64,000 bases of DNA from positions 61,482-125,481 of the forward strand of contig NZ_MDHA01000022.1 in the NCBI RefSeq assembly GCF_001705665.1, in the 5' to 3' direction. Position 1 is the first letter of the stretch. Each line of letters starts with the position of its first letter. This document shows, piece after piece, positions 1 to 10,522 of the stretch. The notes under the pieces were generated by a model. That model had not been told where the DNA came from and did not search any database. It worked only from the letters and a program-made list of their open reading frames with translations. The position numbers and the translations under genes were made by a program. Origin of the DNA: Thioclava sp. SK-1 (lineage in GTDB: Bacteria > Pseudomonadota > Alphaproteobacteria > Rhodobacterales > Rhodobacteraceae).

Positions 1-2778
1 ACATTGGGCGGCACGGGTGGCGGTGTGGCCTATAACCGTGATGATTACGAACGTATCTGCCGTTCGGGTCTGGACGCGTCACCCATGGCGCAAATCCTAA
101 TCGATGAATCACTTTTGGGCTGGAAAGAATACGAGATGGAAGTGGTCCGCGACAAAGCGGATAACGCCATCATCGTCTGCGCGATTGAAAACGTTGACCC
201 GATGGGCGTGCATACCGGCGATTCGATCACCGTCGCCCCTGCGCTGACGCTGACCGACAAAGAATACCAGGTGATGCGCAACCACTCCATCGCGGTGCTG
301 CGCGAAATCGGCGTGGAAACCGGCGGCTCCAACGTGCAATGGTCGATCAACCCGGTCGATGGCCGTATGGTCGTGATTGAAATGAACCCGCGCGTATCGC
401 GGTCCTCTGCGTTGGCGTCCAAAGCCACCGGTTTCCCGATCGCCAAAATCGCAGCAAAGCTGGCCGTTGGCTTCACATTGGATGAGCTGGACAATGACAT
501 CACCGGTGTCACACCCGCCTCTTTTGAACCCACCATCGACTATGTCGTGACCAAGATCCCGCGCTTCGCATTTGAGAAGTTCCCTGGCGCTGAAGCCACA
601 CTCACCACCGCGATGAAATCCGTGGGCGAAGTTATGGCGATTGGCCGCACCTTCCACGAATCCATGCAAAAAGCGCTGGCCTCGATGGAGACGGGTCTGT
701 CCGGCTTTGACGAAATCGAAATCGCGGGCGCGCCGGACAAAGCTGCGGTGGTCAAAGCCCTTTCCGTTCAAACCCCTGACCGTGTGCGTCTGATCGCACA
801 GGCCATGCGCCAAGGCCTGACCAATGATGAAATCATCGCTGCCACCAGCTTTGACCCATGGTTCCTTGACCGGTTCCGCGAGATCGTGGATGCCGAAGCC
901 GACATCCGTAAAAACGGCCTGCCGATGGACAACACCGGTCTGCGCAAGCTGAAAATGATGGGCTTCTCAGATGCGCGTCTGGCCAAGCTGACGGGCCGGA
1001 CCGAAGGTCAGGTTCGCCGTGCGCGCCGCAATCTGGGTGTGACCGCCGTGTTCAAGCGGATCGATACCTGCGCTGCGGAATTTGAGGCACAGACACCCTA
1101 TATGTATTCCACCTATGAAGCCCCGGCGATGGGCGATGTGGAATGCGAAGCGCGGCCATCGGATCGCAAGAAGGTCGTTATCCTTGGCGGCGGTCCAAAC
1201 CGTATCGGTCAGGGTATCGAATTCGACTACTGCTGTGTCCACGCCTGCTATGCGCTGACTAAGGCCGGTTACGAAACCATCATGATCAACTGTAACCCAG
1301 AGACAGTGTCGACAGATTACGACACCTCTGACCGGTTGTATTTTGAACCGCTGACTCTGGAACATGTGCTGGAAATCCTGCGCGTGGAACAAGACAATGG
1401 CACGCTGCACGGCGTTATCGTTCAATTCGGCGGCCAGACCCCGTTGAAATTGGCCAATGCGCTGGAGGCCGAAGGCATCCCGATCCTTGGTACCACGCCA
1501 GATGCGATCGACCTTGCCGAAGATCGGGAGCGGTTCCAGGCCCTGCTGAACAAGCTGGAGCTGAAGCAACCCGTGAACGGCATCGCCTCATCCGATGCGC
1601 AGGCCTTCGAAATCGCAGGTAAAGTGGGCTATCCGCTGGTCATCCGCCCGTCCTATGTTTTGGGCGGGCGCGCGATGGAAATTGTGCGCGATCTGGACCA
1701 GTTGAAGCGCTATATTAATACGGCTGTGGTCGTTTCGGGCGACAGCCCGGTGTTGCTGGACAGCTATTTGACCGGTGCGATTGAAATCGACGTAGATGCG
1801 CTATGCGATGGGGAGACCGTCCATGTCGCAGGGATCATGCAGCATATTGAAGAGGCCGGCGTGCATTCGGGCGACAGCGCATGCTCCTTGCCGCCCTATT
1901 CCTTGTCGAAAGAGATCATCGAACAGCTGAAAGAGCAGACCGTCAAGCTGGCTCTTGGGTTGAACGTGAAGGGTTTGATGAACATTCAGTTCGCGATCAA
2001 AGATGGCGATATCTATGTGCTAGAGGTCAACCCGCGTGCCTCGCGCACCGTGCCCTTCGTGGCCAAAGCCACCGATAGTGCGATCGCGTCAATCGCCGCG
2101 CGCCTGATGGCGGGCGAACCGATGTCAAACTTCCCGCAGCGCCCGGCCTATCCGGAAAATGCTGGCCCCGAAGACGATCTGCCCTATGCGGATCCGATGA
2201 CCTTAGCCGATCCGATCACGCCTTGGTTCTCGGTCAAAGAGGCCGTGCTGCCCTTCGCGCGCTTCCCCGGTGTTGACACATTGTTGGGCCCAGAGATGCG
2301 CTCCACCGGTGAGGTCATGGGCTGGGATCGCAACTTCCCGCGCGCCTTCTTGAAGGCACAGATGGGCGCTGGGACACAGTTGCCAGAAGAAGGCCGCGTG
2401 TTCATCTCGATCAAGGATGCCGATAAATCGGATGATCTGGCCGCCGCGGCACATGACCTCATCGCCATGGGCTTTACCATCACCGCGACACGCGGCACCG
2501 CCGAGTGGCTTAAGGCGCAAGGCGTTGCCACAGAAGCGGTGAATAAGGTCTATGAGGGACGGCCGAACATCGTGGATCGCATGAAAAACGGTGATATAGC
2601 GCTGGTCTTCAACACGACCGAAGGCACGCAATCCATATCGGATTCGCGCGAAATTCGGTCAGTCGCGCTCTATGATCATATCCCGTATTACACCACCGCC
2701 GCCGGGTCCATCGCAGCCGTCGCTGCCATGAAAAGCCGCGGAGACGGAGAGCTAAGCGTCCGCTCGCTGCAAGCGTAA
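1..2778 (+). CDS. carB: Carbamoyl-phosphate synthase large chain, 5' end outside window
   Basis: Makes carbamoyl phosphate from glutamine-derived ammonia, bicarbonate and 2 ATP for arginine and pyrimidine synthesis, with CarA. The reading frame is already open at base 1 (Thr-Leu-Gly-Gly-Thr-Gly-Gly-Gly), which is the glycine-rich loop of the first ATP-grasp domain, so roughly the first 170-200 residues lie outside. About 925 residues remain. They comprise the rest of ATP-grasp 1 ([18 protein letters not shown]), the oligomerisation domain, a second pre-ATP-grasp fold starting at [17 protein letters not shown]-grasp 2 ([19 protein letters not shown]) and a C-terminal MGS-like allosteric domain. 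All conserved blocks look intact. It ends at TAA and is followed by a hairpin and then IS debris. Confidence 0.98.
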   Translation, partial: TLGGTGGGVAYNRDDYERICRSGLDASPMAQILIDESLLGWKEYEMEVVRDKADNAIIVCAIENVDPMGVHTGDSITVAPALTLTDKEYQVMRNHSIAVLREIGVETGGSNVQWSINPVDGRMVVIEMNPRVSRSSALASKATGFPIAKIAAKLAVGFTLDELDNDITGVTPASFEPTIDYVVTKIPRFAFEKFPGAEATLTTAMKSVGEVMAIGRTFHESMQKALASMETGLSGFDEIEIAGAPDKAAVVKALSVQTPDRVRLIAQAMRQGLTNDEIIAATSFDPWFLDRFREIVDAEADIRKNGLPMDNTGLRKLKMMGFSDARLAKLTGRTEGQVRRARRNLGVTAVFKRIDTCAAEFEAQTPYMYSTYEAPAMGDVECEARPSDRKKVVILGGGPNRIGQGIEFDYCCVHACYALTKAGYETIMINCNPETVSTDYDTSDRLYFEPLTLEHVLEILRVEQDNGTLHGVIVQFGGQTPLKLANALEAEGIPILGTTPDAIDLAEDRERFQALLNKLELKQPVNGIASSDAQAFEIAGKVGYPLVIRPSYVLGGRAMEIVRDLDQLKRYINTAVVVSGDSPVLLDSYLTGAIEIDVDALCDGETVHVAGIMQHIEEAGVHSGDSACSLPPYSLSKEIIEQLKEQTVKLALGLNVKGLMNIQFAIKDGDIYVLEVNPRASRTVPFVAKATDSAIASIAARLMAGEPMSNFPQRPAYPENAGPEDDLPYADPMTLADPITPWFSVKEAVLPFARFPGVDTLLGPEMRSTGEVMGWDRNFPRAFLKAQMGAGTQLPEEGRVFISIKDADKSDDLAAAAHDLIAMGFTITATRGTAEWLKAQGVATEAVNKVYEGRPNIVDRMKNGDIALVFNTTEGTQSISDSREIRSVALYDHIPYYTTAAGSIAAVAAMKSRGDGELSVRSLQA

Positions 2779-2789
2779 TACTGTTTTTT

Positions 2790-2822
2790 GGTTTGGGCGG
2801 GGCGATCTGTGCCGCCCAAACC
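2790..2822 (+). other. Hairpin just after carB
   Basis: An 11-bp perfect inverted repeat (GGTTTGGGCGG at 2790-2800, CCGCCCAAACC at 2812-2822) begins 12 bases after the carB stop. The run of T lies before the stem, not after it, on the plus strand, so it is not a textbook intrinsic terminator. It could be a 3'-end stability stem or a weak or Rho-assisted terminator for carB. Confidence 0.6.
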
Positions 2823-3183
2823 ATATAAAACGCTTTCCCCACAATGCATGGAGGCTGGCGTTACATGCAAAGGGCTGGCCGATGTGCTGGCCAGTGTGAT
2901 GCGCACGAAATTTACCAAGCTGGTTCAACAACAATCCCGGCTGCTCAGGCATGAAACCGATCAACCGCGTTGTTGCCTATTCTTGCCCTTAGGTCGGTGA
3001 TACAGAATTGGCGATGCGGCCATGGTAACTCGTTGACCATCCGCGCATGCTTTACATCCCCAGCATGCTTTTCATCCCCAAGCGACAAGCCTCAAAAACC
3101 CAGGCGCCACTTAACACACCAAGATCCAACGGTCCGGTAGTGCGCTAACATTCACGCGTGCCAAAATCGTGCAAGCTAATCAT
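2823..3183. other. Gene-free stretch between carB and IS debris
   Basis: I see no supportable gene here. Short open frames exist on both strands but lack ribosome binding sites and family resemblance. The sequence sits next to two decayed insertion sequences and may be older mobile-element debris too degraded to recognise. Confidence 0.5.
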
Positions 3184-3815
3184 GTGGAATAGCCCCTGGA
3201 ATTCTAGACACCTTACTTTCGCAATTGTGAAAGCAAGGAGGGTAATTCCCCCGAAAGTAAGGGGCTGCATGAGTAGAATTTTCTCAGCCAGATGGATGAG
3301 GAGATTTTTCATGAAAACAATGAGATACACAGATTATTGCGATTCTGCAGCAGGCCGAAGGCGGTGTTCCGGTGGCCGTGCTGTGCCGCGAGCATGGCAT
3401 GAGCAGCGCCTCCTTCTACGCATGGCGGGCGAAACATGCGGGCATAGATGGTTTATGGTTAGCCCAATGAGGAGCATGGAAGAGGAAAACCGGCGGCCGA
3501 AACGGATGTATGCGGACCTGAGCATGCAGGCGGATTTGCTGAAAGAAGCCCGTGGCATCAGTGACGGGCCATCGTAATGCCGCGAGATGGCTGAAAAGGC
3601 GGTGGCGCGACGAGGGGTGCATTGCCTTCGCCTGGCGGGCCTTTGCGTTCAGAAAGACCTGCTACCGCAACAGCCCGAAGCTGGACGGTGAGAACAAGCG
3701 GATCGCCGAATTACCGGCTGGCCTGACGGATGCCCCCACGACCTGGGGGTTCCGGCTGTGTTTCCTGCATTCGCGCAGGTGAAGCGTCATCCAAGGAGCC
3801 ACAAATGCGGGGGTG
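3184..3815 (+). mobile_element. IS3-family insertion sequence remnant (OrfA and start of OrfB)
   Basis: A transposase start (ATG at 3311, MKTMRYTD) is followed after a frameshift by a typical IS3-family OrfA region: IIAILQQAEGGVPVAVLC, then REHGMSSASFYAWRAKHAG. Stops interrupt the frame at about 3470. A degraded OrfB start then follows (AEKAVARRG, SPKLDGENKRIAELPAGLTD, TWGFRLCFLH). It ends abruptly near 3815, before the DDE catalytic core. Left-end sequence similar to an IS3 terminus begins near 3184. Multiple frameshifts and the missing catalytic half mean it cannot transpose. I see no matching right end. Confidence 0.8.
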
Positions 3816-3860
3816 CCCTGAACATTGTGTAATTCGGCCGGTCCATGCGGTTGGGGATAC

Positions 3861-4200
3861 TCAAGCTTCAAAACGCTCGCCAAACATTATGGTGAGCTGG
3901 TTGCGGGCGGTAAACCATTTCTGAACGTTTCAGCCATCCTTTTCGAACTTGCGGATGGCGAGATAGATCAGCTTGGTCGCCGCTTCGTCCGTCTGACCGG
4001 AGTCGCGCGTCTTGATCGATTTCCCGATCACGCAGTTCAGGCTCTCAATGGCACTCGTCGTGTAGATGAGCTTGCGCATTACCGGATCGAAGCCCAAGAA
4101 CGGGATCCCATTCTGCCAGGCCCGGCGCCCGCGGGGCGATTCAGGCATATTTCCCGGCCCATTTCTCTTCGAAGAGAAATTTTAGCTCGTTGACGGTCGC
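3861..4200 (-). mobile_element. IS256-family transposase C-terminal remnant
   Basis: Minus-strand reading gives the conserved C-terminal part of IS256/Mutator transposases: FDPVMRKLIYTTSAIESLN, KSIKTRDSGQTDEAATKLIY, then LAIRKFEKDG. An in-frame TGA follows, and the frame continues with NVQKWFTARNQLTIMFGERFEA before the natural stop at 3861. Upstream, the fragment FEEKWAGKYA is joined to GRRAW by a stop plus a frameshift. The catalytic aspartates and most of the gene are missing. This is a second independent dead element lying against the IS3 remnant. Confidence 0.8.
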
Positions 4201-4316
4201 CCTCCTTTAAGGTCTTCCACCATCGTTATTTCACCACGTTTCGAAATCAAATGTGGGAAATGGATCCTCATACTGAAAATTAATGTATCCTAATCAGCAC
4301 ATTGAGCGAAGGATGA

Positions 4317-4406
4317 TGGCGGAAGCGGTGGGATTCGAACCCACGGTGGAGTTTCCCCCACGCTGGTTTTCAAGACCAGAGCCTTAAACCACTCGGCCAC
4401 ACTTCC
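4317..4406 (-). tRNA. tRNA-Ser (anticodon TGA)
   Basis: The minus strand folds as a class II tRNA. The acceptor stem GGAAGTG pairs with CGCTTCC. The D-arm has GGCCGAGTGGTTTAAGGC and the anticodon stem CTGGT/ACCAG encloses loop CTTGAAA (anticodon TGA). A long variable arm (GCGTGGGGGAAACTCCACC) and the T-arm GGGTTCGAATCCC follow, then discriminator G and an encoded CCA. The long variable arm and the anticodon both indicate serine. IS debris ends about 115 bp from its 3' side. Confidence 0.97.
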
Positions 4407-4633
4407 ATGTCAGCTGCGCAAGGGCAGTGAACGTGGTCACGCAGATAACTTGCATTGCGCGCTGTGACAAGAGCTTTGCTGCACTATCCGCTGTGAAAAA
4501 ACCATGAGCAGCGGGAATTATCTTATTCTCAGCCCTGCTGGGCTTCTTAAGACGTTGCATGGACACAACTGCCCCGAGGGATCGCAGCGCGGCAGCATCG
4601 TAACAGGCTGCACGGCCACGATCACAGGGCATA

Positions 4634-5986
4634 TTAGCGCATTTGCAAAACAATCGGTGCAACGCTTGCCGGATCAGTGCGCATCCGCAGATCGGCGACT
4701 GCATCCGTATCGACCGGCGTGCCGGTATTGCCCCAGGAACTGCGCACGAATTGCAAGACCTCAGCGATCTGCGTATCGTTCAAACGGTCACGATAGGGGG
4801 GCATCCGATAGCTGTCTGGCATGCCATCAGCCACGACCCGGCCCGATCCATTCAGTGTCACATTGATCTGCGACGCAGGCTCGGTCCCTTGGGATGAGGT
4901 CGCACCCGCCAAAGCCGGGATCCATTCATTTTGTCCCAACCCATCACGCCCGTGGCACGCTGCACAATTGGCCATATAGGTTTCGGCCCCCGGAAGACCC
5001 GATTGCGCCGCCTCTACCAGCGATGTAACCGTTGCTGGCTGTGCCTGCCAGCCCGGCCCCTGCCCCGGTAGCGATTTCAAATAGACCGAAATCGCACGCA
5101 GGTCATCGTCAGTCATGAATTGCAGAGAATTGTTAAACGCCTCGGTCATCGACCCAAAGACAACCGCATGATCATTGCGCCCCTGTGACAGGAAAGCGAA
5201 CAGATCATCTTCGCTCCAACGGCCAATGCCTGCAGCACCATCGCCGCGCAGGCTTGGCGCAAACCAACCATCCAAAAGCGCGCCAGACAGGAAATCCGGG
5301 TCCGAACTGTCCAGCCCCTGTTCATTCATCGCCATGCCGCGCGGCGTATGGCAGCTGCCGCAATGGCCTGCGCCCTCGACCAAATATGCGCCACGGTTCC
5401 ATTGTTCAGATTGGTCAGGATCGGTTTGATAGGTCTGGCCTGTGGTAAAGACCACATTCCACAGTGCCAACGGCCAGCGGATATTCAGCGGCCACGGGAT
5501 ATCGCTTTGCGCCGCAGCCTGCTGCACTGGTGTCACATCGTTCATGAAAAACGCATACAATGCGGAAATGTCATCATCGGACATTTTCTCATAGGATGGG
5601 TAGGGCATTGCCGGATACAGGCGGCGGCGATCCGGGGTCACACCATGGCGCAGGGCACGATCAAAATCGGCAAGGGTGTAAGTGCCAATCCCGGTCTGCG
5701 GGTCCGGAGTGATATTGGTCGCAAAAATCGATCCCAGGGGTGTCCCCATCTCTAGCCCGCCTGCGAAGGGCGCACCATCCTCCAAGCTATGGCACGCCAC
5801 GCAGTCGGCTTGCCGGGCGACATATTCTCCACGCGCAATCAGATCAGGTGTCGCCTGCGGTGCCGCCCCATCAAAGGGCGAGGACGGCAGCCGTGTAACA
5901 AACCATCCGCCACCGGCCAGAATAATCAGCGCGATGCCAGCGAAACTAAAACGTTTTTTCAAGGGACTATCCGGTCTTTGGGTCAC
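4634..5986 (-). CDS. Triheme membrane-anchored cytochrome c subunit of a molybdenum dehydrogenase
   Basis: 450 residues with one N-terminal membrane anchor (residues about 14-30) and three CXXCH heme sites: CVACH at 62-66, CGSCH at 209-213 and CAACH at 341-345. This is the layout of the cytochrome subunit of acetic-acid-bacterium type alcohol and aldehyde dehydrogenases. Here it lies 44 bp downstream of a xanthine-dehydrogenase-family large subunit, so it most likely passes electrons from the Mo/FeS subunits to the quinone pool or terminal oxidases from the periplasmic face. The start is GTG at 5986 with only a weak ribosome binding site. The product is well supported, the substrate of the complex is not. 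Confidence 0.88.
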   Translation of the reverse strand: MTQRPDSPLKKRFSFAGIALIILAGGGWFVTRLPSSPFDGAAPQATPDLIARGEYVARQADCVACHSLEDGAPFAGGLEMGTPLGSIFATNITPDPQTGIGTYTLADFDRALRHGVTPDRRRLYPAMPYPSYEKMSDDDISALYAFFMNDVTPVQQAAAQSDIPWPLNIRWPLALWNVVFTTGQTYQTDPDQSEQWNRGAYLVEGAGHCGSCHTPRGMAMNEQGLDSSDPDFLSGALLDGWFAPSLRGDGAAGIGRWSEDDLFAFLSQGRNDHAVVFGSMTEAFNNSLQFMTDDDLRAISVYLKSLPGQGPGWQAQPATVTSLVEAAQSGLPGAETYMANCAACHGRDGLGQNEWIPALAGATSSQGTEPASQINVTLNGSGRVVADGMPDSYRMPPYRDRLNDTQIAEVLQFVRSSWGNTGTPVDTDAVADLRMRTDPASVAPIVLQMR

Positions 5987-6030
5987 GATACGGCCTGCTG
6001 CCCGATCTGCACGGGAAGCAGGCCAAAGGC

Positions 6031-8292
6031 TTAGCTGTCGAAGCGCAGTCGCGACAGCGGCATACGGCGCACAGGTTTCCCTGTCAGCGCAGCAACGGCA
6101 TTGGCCACCGCCGGCGGCACGGCAGGAAGCGGCGGCTCCCCAACACCGCCGATGGGCGCGCCGCTTTCCAAAATACCCACATGGATTTCGGGCATCTGAT
6201 CAGGCGGCAAAATGGAATACATGTCGTAATTGCGTGCCACAGGCTCGCCTTTATCCCAACGCGCTTCTTCCATCAGAACCTGCGACAGGCCCAGGGCCGC
6301 AGCGCCCCGAATTTGCTGGCGCACCAACATCGGATTGACGATGGCCCCGGGGTCCAGCACCTCCCAGATATCATGTACACGCACCTGCCCGTTCTCGATC
6401 GAGACCTCGGCAATCGCCGCTGCCTCTGACCCGAAGGGAGATGCCATGCCGATGCCACGCGCCCGCATCGAGCCATCTTCGGCGGTGAAAGGCCCACGTT
6501 TCCACCCCCCTGACAGATCCACAACCGCCTCCAGCAATTTGGTCAAACGTGGCGTATCGCGTAGCAGATGTTTGCGCAGCGCCAGCGGATCCTGCCCGCC
6601 CGCGTTTGCCAACTCATCCAGGAAGGATTCATAGAAGAAGTCATTCATTGAATTCCCGACCGAGCGCCAATAGGCCAGCATGACTGGATTTTCGACATAG
6701 ACCTGCGCGATACGCAGGTTTGGAATGGCATAGGCCTTCTTGCTAAGCCCCTCAACCGCGGTTTCATCCACGCTATCGCCATGACCATAGACGGCTTCAG
6801 TCGGGCCCTCTGTGGCAGAGACGGCTTCAATCGCCAGCGGCATCCCATTGTCATCCAACGTGCCACGGAACCGCACAGCAGCCATCGGACGCATGGGATC
6901 ACGCAGAAATTCCTGCTCGCGGGTCCAGATCACTTTGACAGGGCGACCCGTGCGCCGCGCCAATTCAATCGCCTGCGGATAGGCACTTGCAGCGGGATAC
7001 AGGAAATGACGGCCAAAGAACCCGCCCAAAATCGGGGAATGAATATTGATCTGTGCGGGTTCCAACCCGGTCAACCCGGCCACTGCCGCCTGATATTGTT
7101 CCGGTGCCTGATTGGGCAACCACAGATCCAATGTGCCATCAGGATTGAACCGCGCCAATGTCGACGGCGGTTCAAGCTGCGCATGATGCAGATATTGGCT
7201 GTGATAAGTGGCCGAGATAACCGTCTGCGCCGCGTCCAGAACGCCGGGCGCATCGCCATGTGCTTCGGCTTCGGTTTCTGGCCCGGTGGCGGCTGCCAAC
7301 TCCTGCGCAAAGGCATCAGAACTGAAATCAGCAGGAAGGGCACGCCATCCTTTTGGCAGGTCGGTGCCCTCGACCCAGTCGACCTCCAATGCCTCAACGG
7401 CGCGTTTGGCCGTCCACCAGCGTTGTGCCACCACAGCAACGGCCCCGTCCAAAATTTCCACCGCATGCACACCGGGCAATGCAGCAACCTGATCACGGTT
7501 GCGAATGGTCTCGACCATCAGCCCCAGACGTGGCGCGTGTTGAACGGCCCCATGCAGCATCCCGTCTACAGTTACATCGATGGAATATTCTGCCCGCCCG
7601 GTGGACTTGTCGTAAACATCCAGACGTTTCACCGGTTGCCGGATCCAGCGGAACGTCGCCGGGTCGCGCAGTGCGACGGTTTCGGGATCGGGCACCGGCA
7701 GATCAAAGGCCGCTGTCGCCAGATCGCCATAGGCAATACGCCGATTGCTGCCCGCATGGATCACAACGCCCGGCTCTGTCGTCAATTCACTGGCCGGGAC
7801 CTGCAATTGATCGGCCGCCGCCGTGATCAACATTGCGCGCGCGCTCGCGCCCAGTTTGCGCATCAATGGATAAGACATCCGCACCGACATCGACCCGCCG
7901 GTGATCCGCATCTGACCGCCAATCACCAGATAATCGGCGCCTGCCGGGGCATTTTCCACGATGAAGCTGGATGGATCAGCATCCAATTCCTCACCAATGA
8001 TCTGCGCCATACCGGTGAAAATCCCCTGCCCGCCTTCCACAAACGGACTAAGCAGCCGCACCGTGCTGTCAGGTCGGATTTCCAAAAACGCAGGAACATT
8101 GCTGCCTGGCGCCATTGTCGCCGCAGCTTGCGCCCTTGCCGTGCCCGATGGCAGACCAAACCCCAGCACCATCGCACCCGCTCCGATGCCAAGCGCACCG
8201 CGCAACACAGAGCGGCGCGACAGGTTGACCGGTGCACCATGAGTGAAATCCTGCGGGTCGACGCCCGGGATAAGACCTTTGATCATATCCAT
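6031..8292 (-). CDS. Molybdopterin-binding subunit, xanthine dehydrogenase / isoquinoline 1-oxidoreductase family
   Basis: 753-residue large subunit of a Mo hydroxylase. It has a twin-arginine signal near residues 25-50 (SRRSVLRGALG followed by a hydrophobic stretch ending TARAQA), so the folded cofactor-loaded complex is exported. Family motifs include GGFFGRH, a TREQEFLRDPMRP block and the C-terminal GGVGEPPLP, whose Glu is the expected catalytic base. The start codon overlaps the stop of the [2Fe-2S] subunit by one base (TAATG). With the downstream triheme cytochrome it forms a membrane-linked aldehyde or N-heterocycle oxidising complex. The organisation matches both membrane-bound aldehyde dehydrogenases and isoquinoline oxidoreductases. 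The substrate cannot be read from sequence. Confidence 0.9.
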   Translation of the reverse strand: MDMIKGLIPGVDPQDFTHGAPVNLSRRSVLRGALGIGAGAMVLGFGLPSGTARAQAAATMAPGSNVPAFLEIRPDSTVRLLSPFVEGGQGIFTGMAQIIGEELDADPSSFIVENAPAGADYLVIGGQMRITGGSMSVRMSYPLMRKLGASARAMLITAAADQLQVPASELTTEPGVVIHAGSNRRIAYGDLATAAFDLPVPDPETVALRDPATFRWIRQPVKRLDVYDKSTGRAEYSIDVTVDGMLHGAVQHAPRLGLMVETIRNRDQVAALPGVHAVEILDGAVAVVAQRWWTAKRAVEALEVDWVEGTDLPKGWRALPADFSSDAFAQELAAATGPETEAEAHGDAPGVLDAAQTVISATYHSQYLHHAQLEPPSTLARFNPDGTLDLWLPNQAPEQYQAAVAGLTGLEPAQINIHSPILGGFFGRHFLYPAASAYPQAIELARRTGRPVKVIWTREQEFLRDPMRPMAAVRFRGTLDDNGMPLAIEAVSATEGPTEAVYGHGDSVDETAVEGLSKKAYAIPNLRIAQVYVENPVMLAYWRSVGNSMNDFFYESFLDELANAGGQDPLALRKHLLRDTPRLTKLLEAVVDLSGGWKRGPFTAEDGSMRARGIGMASPFGSEAAAIAEVSIENGQVRVHDIWEVLDPGAIVNPMLVRQQIRGAAALGLSQVLMEEARWDKGEPVARNYDMYSILPPDQMPEIHVGILESGAPIGGVGEPPLPAVPPAVANAVAALTGKPVRRMPLSRLRFDS

Positions 8293-8753
8293 TACAATGG
8301 TTCCCCCTTGCGTCCAGACAGATCGTCAATCGCGGCCTTGATATAATTATAGGTGCCACAGCGGCATAGGTTGATCATTGCGGCACGCACATCCTCTTCG
8401 GTGGGCTGCGCGACCTCTTTTAGCAATGCCGTCGCCGCCATCACCTGGCCCGATTGGCAATACCCGCATTGGGGCACCTGATGTTCAACCCATTTTTCGA
8501 CCACACGCGCACCGACATCATCTTGTTCAATCGCTTCAATCGTTGTGATTTCAGTGCCTTCCAGCATATCGACGGTCGTCACGCATGACCGCGTCACTTG
8601 CCCGTCCACCAAAACTGAACATGCGCCGCATTGCGCCAAACCACATCCGAATTTCGTACCCGTCATGCCAAGATTATCGCGCAACACCCACAGCAGCGGC
8701 GTATCGGCGTCAGCATCTACCTCATGTGTCTGACCATTGATGTTCAATTGCAT
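8292..8753 (-). CDS. [2Fe-2S] subunit of the molybdenum dehydrogenase
   Basis: 153-residue small subunit carrying two [2Fe-2S] clusters. The plant-ferredoxin type site is CGLAQCGACSVLVDG followed by a fourth Cys. The second site is CGYCQSGQ with CRCGTY. It transfers electrons from the Mo centre to the cytochrome c subunit. I chose the ATG at 8753 (MQLNINGQ) over an upstream frame because AGGAG lies about 7 bases before it. It is the first gene of the three-gene unit and has no signal peptide, so it presumably rides out through Tat with the large subunit. Confidence 0.92.
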   Translation of the reverse strand: MQLNINGQTHEVDADADTPLLWVLRDNLGMTGTKFGCGLAQCGACSVLVDGQVTRSCVTTVDMLEGTEITTIEAIEQDDVGARVVEKWVEHQVPQCGYCQSGQVMAATALLKEVAQPTEEDVRAAMINLCRCGTYNYIKAAIDDLSGRKGEPL

Positions 8754-8877
8754 TGGGGGCTCCTGACGCAAATTGGAACGGGTCCGGAACGGCTTATGCC
8801 GCCCGGACCCATCAGAAAAGTTATATTCAAGCTAGGGCGCACCCCCACCCAAGGAAAGAGAATTATAGTGATAAGTC

Positions 8878-9532
<655 letters not shown>

Positions 9533-10522
9533 TCAGGCCCAGTTGCGGACCATGTCGCAGGCAATATCAAAAGCGGCCCGCGTGGCACCTACATCCGCGC
9601 GGCCCTGGCCTGCGATATCAAACGCAGTGCCATGTGCCGGTGTGGTGATCGGATAGGGGATCCCACCCTGCACCGTTACGCCCCGTGAAAACCCCATAAG
9701 TTTCAGCGCGATCTGCCCTTGATCGTGATACATCGTCACCACGGCGTCGATCTCTTTCGCTGCCACTTTCAAAAACACTGTATCGGATGGCCACGGCCCT
9801 GAAATCGCCATCTGCCGCGCCGCGAGCTTCTCAACCGTTGGGGTGATCACGTCAATTTCTTCGGTCCCGAAATTCCCGCCATCCCCGGCATGCGGGTTCA
9901 ATGCGGCCACCGCGATGCGCGGCCGCACCACACCAGAGCGGCGCAGGGTTGTATCCGCGAGTTCAATCGCCTCGATCAACCGGTCTGGTGTGATCGCATC
10001 GGCCACATCGCGCAGCGCAATATGGCTGGTAACGCGGCTTGTCCACATGCCATCCAATGTGTTCAGCTCGGATAGGTAATTCTGCACCCCCAGATAGGCC
10101 CCGATGTGATGCAGCTCATCAGCATGGGATAACCCTGCCAAATGCATGGCCGCCTTATTGAAAGGTGCAAAAACCAATGCCTCAATCACGCCATCGCGCA
10201 GCAGATCCAAGGCCCGCTCCAATGTCGCCAAGACGCTGCGGCCAGAAGCTTCGGTTTCGCGCCCCACAATAATGTCGCTGGCGGTGATGGTCTGGGTTTC
10301 CAACCATCGCAGACCCGTAGAGCCGCCAATCGCCGCCGGATCAACCGGATCCAGCGAATAGTCACAGCCGGCCTGTGCCATTCCTTGTTCCAAAACCACA
10401 CGATCACCGATCAAGACGATGTCCGCCGCCTGTGTCACACCGTCAGCGGTCAAAAGACGCGCGACAAGTTCAGGTCCGATGCCGCTGGGGTCGCCAGGGA
10501 TGATGCCGATACGAGGGGTCAT
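9533..10522 (-). CDS. PdxA-like 4-phospho-sugar-acid dehydrogenase
   Basis: 329 residues, full family length. The three metal-binding histidines of PdxA are present at H167 (TSHIAL), H211 (LNPHAGDGG) and H266 (MYHDQGQ), along with the N-terminal GDPSGIGPEL phosphate-binding motif. PdxA oxidises 4-phosphohydroxy-threonine in pyridoxal phosphate synthesis. A PdxA2 branch instead acts on 4-phospho-threonate or 4-phospho-erythronate in sugar-acid catabolism. The location inside a carbohydrate operon, with an ATGA overlap with the GntR gene upstream, favours the catabolic type, but no partner kinase is visible. The true vitamin B6 gene would be expected elsewhere, so I give no symbol. Confidence 0.8.
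   Translation of the reverse strand: MTPRIGIIPGDPSGIGPELVARLLTADGVTQAADIVLIGDRVVLEQGMAQAGCDYSLDPVDPAAIGGSTGLRWLETQTITASDIIVGRETEASGRSVLATLERALDLLRDGVIEALVFAPFNKAAMHLAGLSHADELHHIGAYLGVQNYLSELNTLDGMWTSRVTSHIALRDVADAITPDRLIEAIELADTTLRRSGVVRPRIAVAALNPHAGDGGNFGTEEIDVITPTVEKLAARQMAISGPWPSDTVFLKVAAKEIDAVVTMYHDQGQIALKLMGFSRGVTVQGGIPYPITTPAHGTAFDIAGQGRADVGATRAAFDIACDMVRNWA

Noticed and set aside
2790..2822. Hairpin after carB as an intrinsic terminator
   Set aside because: The T-run precedes the stem instead of following it on the carB strand, so it is recorded only as a hairpin.
6781..8346. 521-residue plus-strand open frame opposite the Mo-binding subunit
   Set aside because: It is the mirror of a clearly homologous gene, is rich in His/Arg/Gln as antisense frames of this genome are, and has no ribosome binding site or family match.
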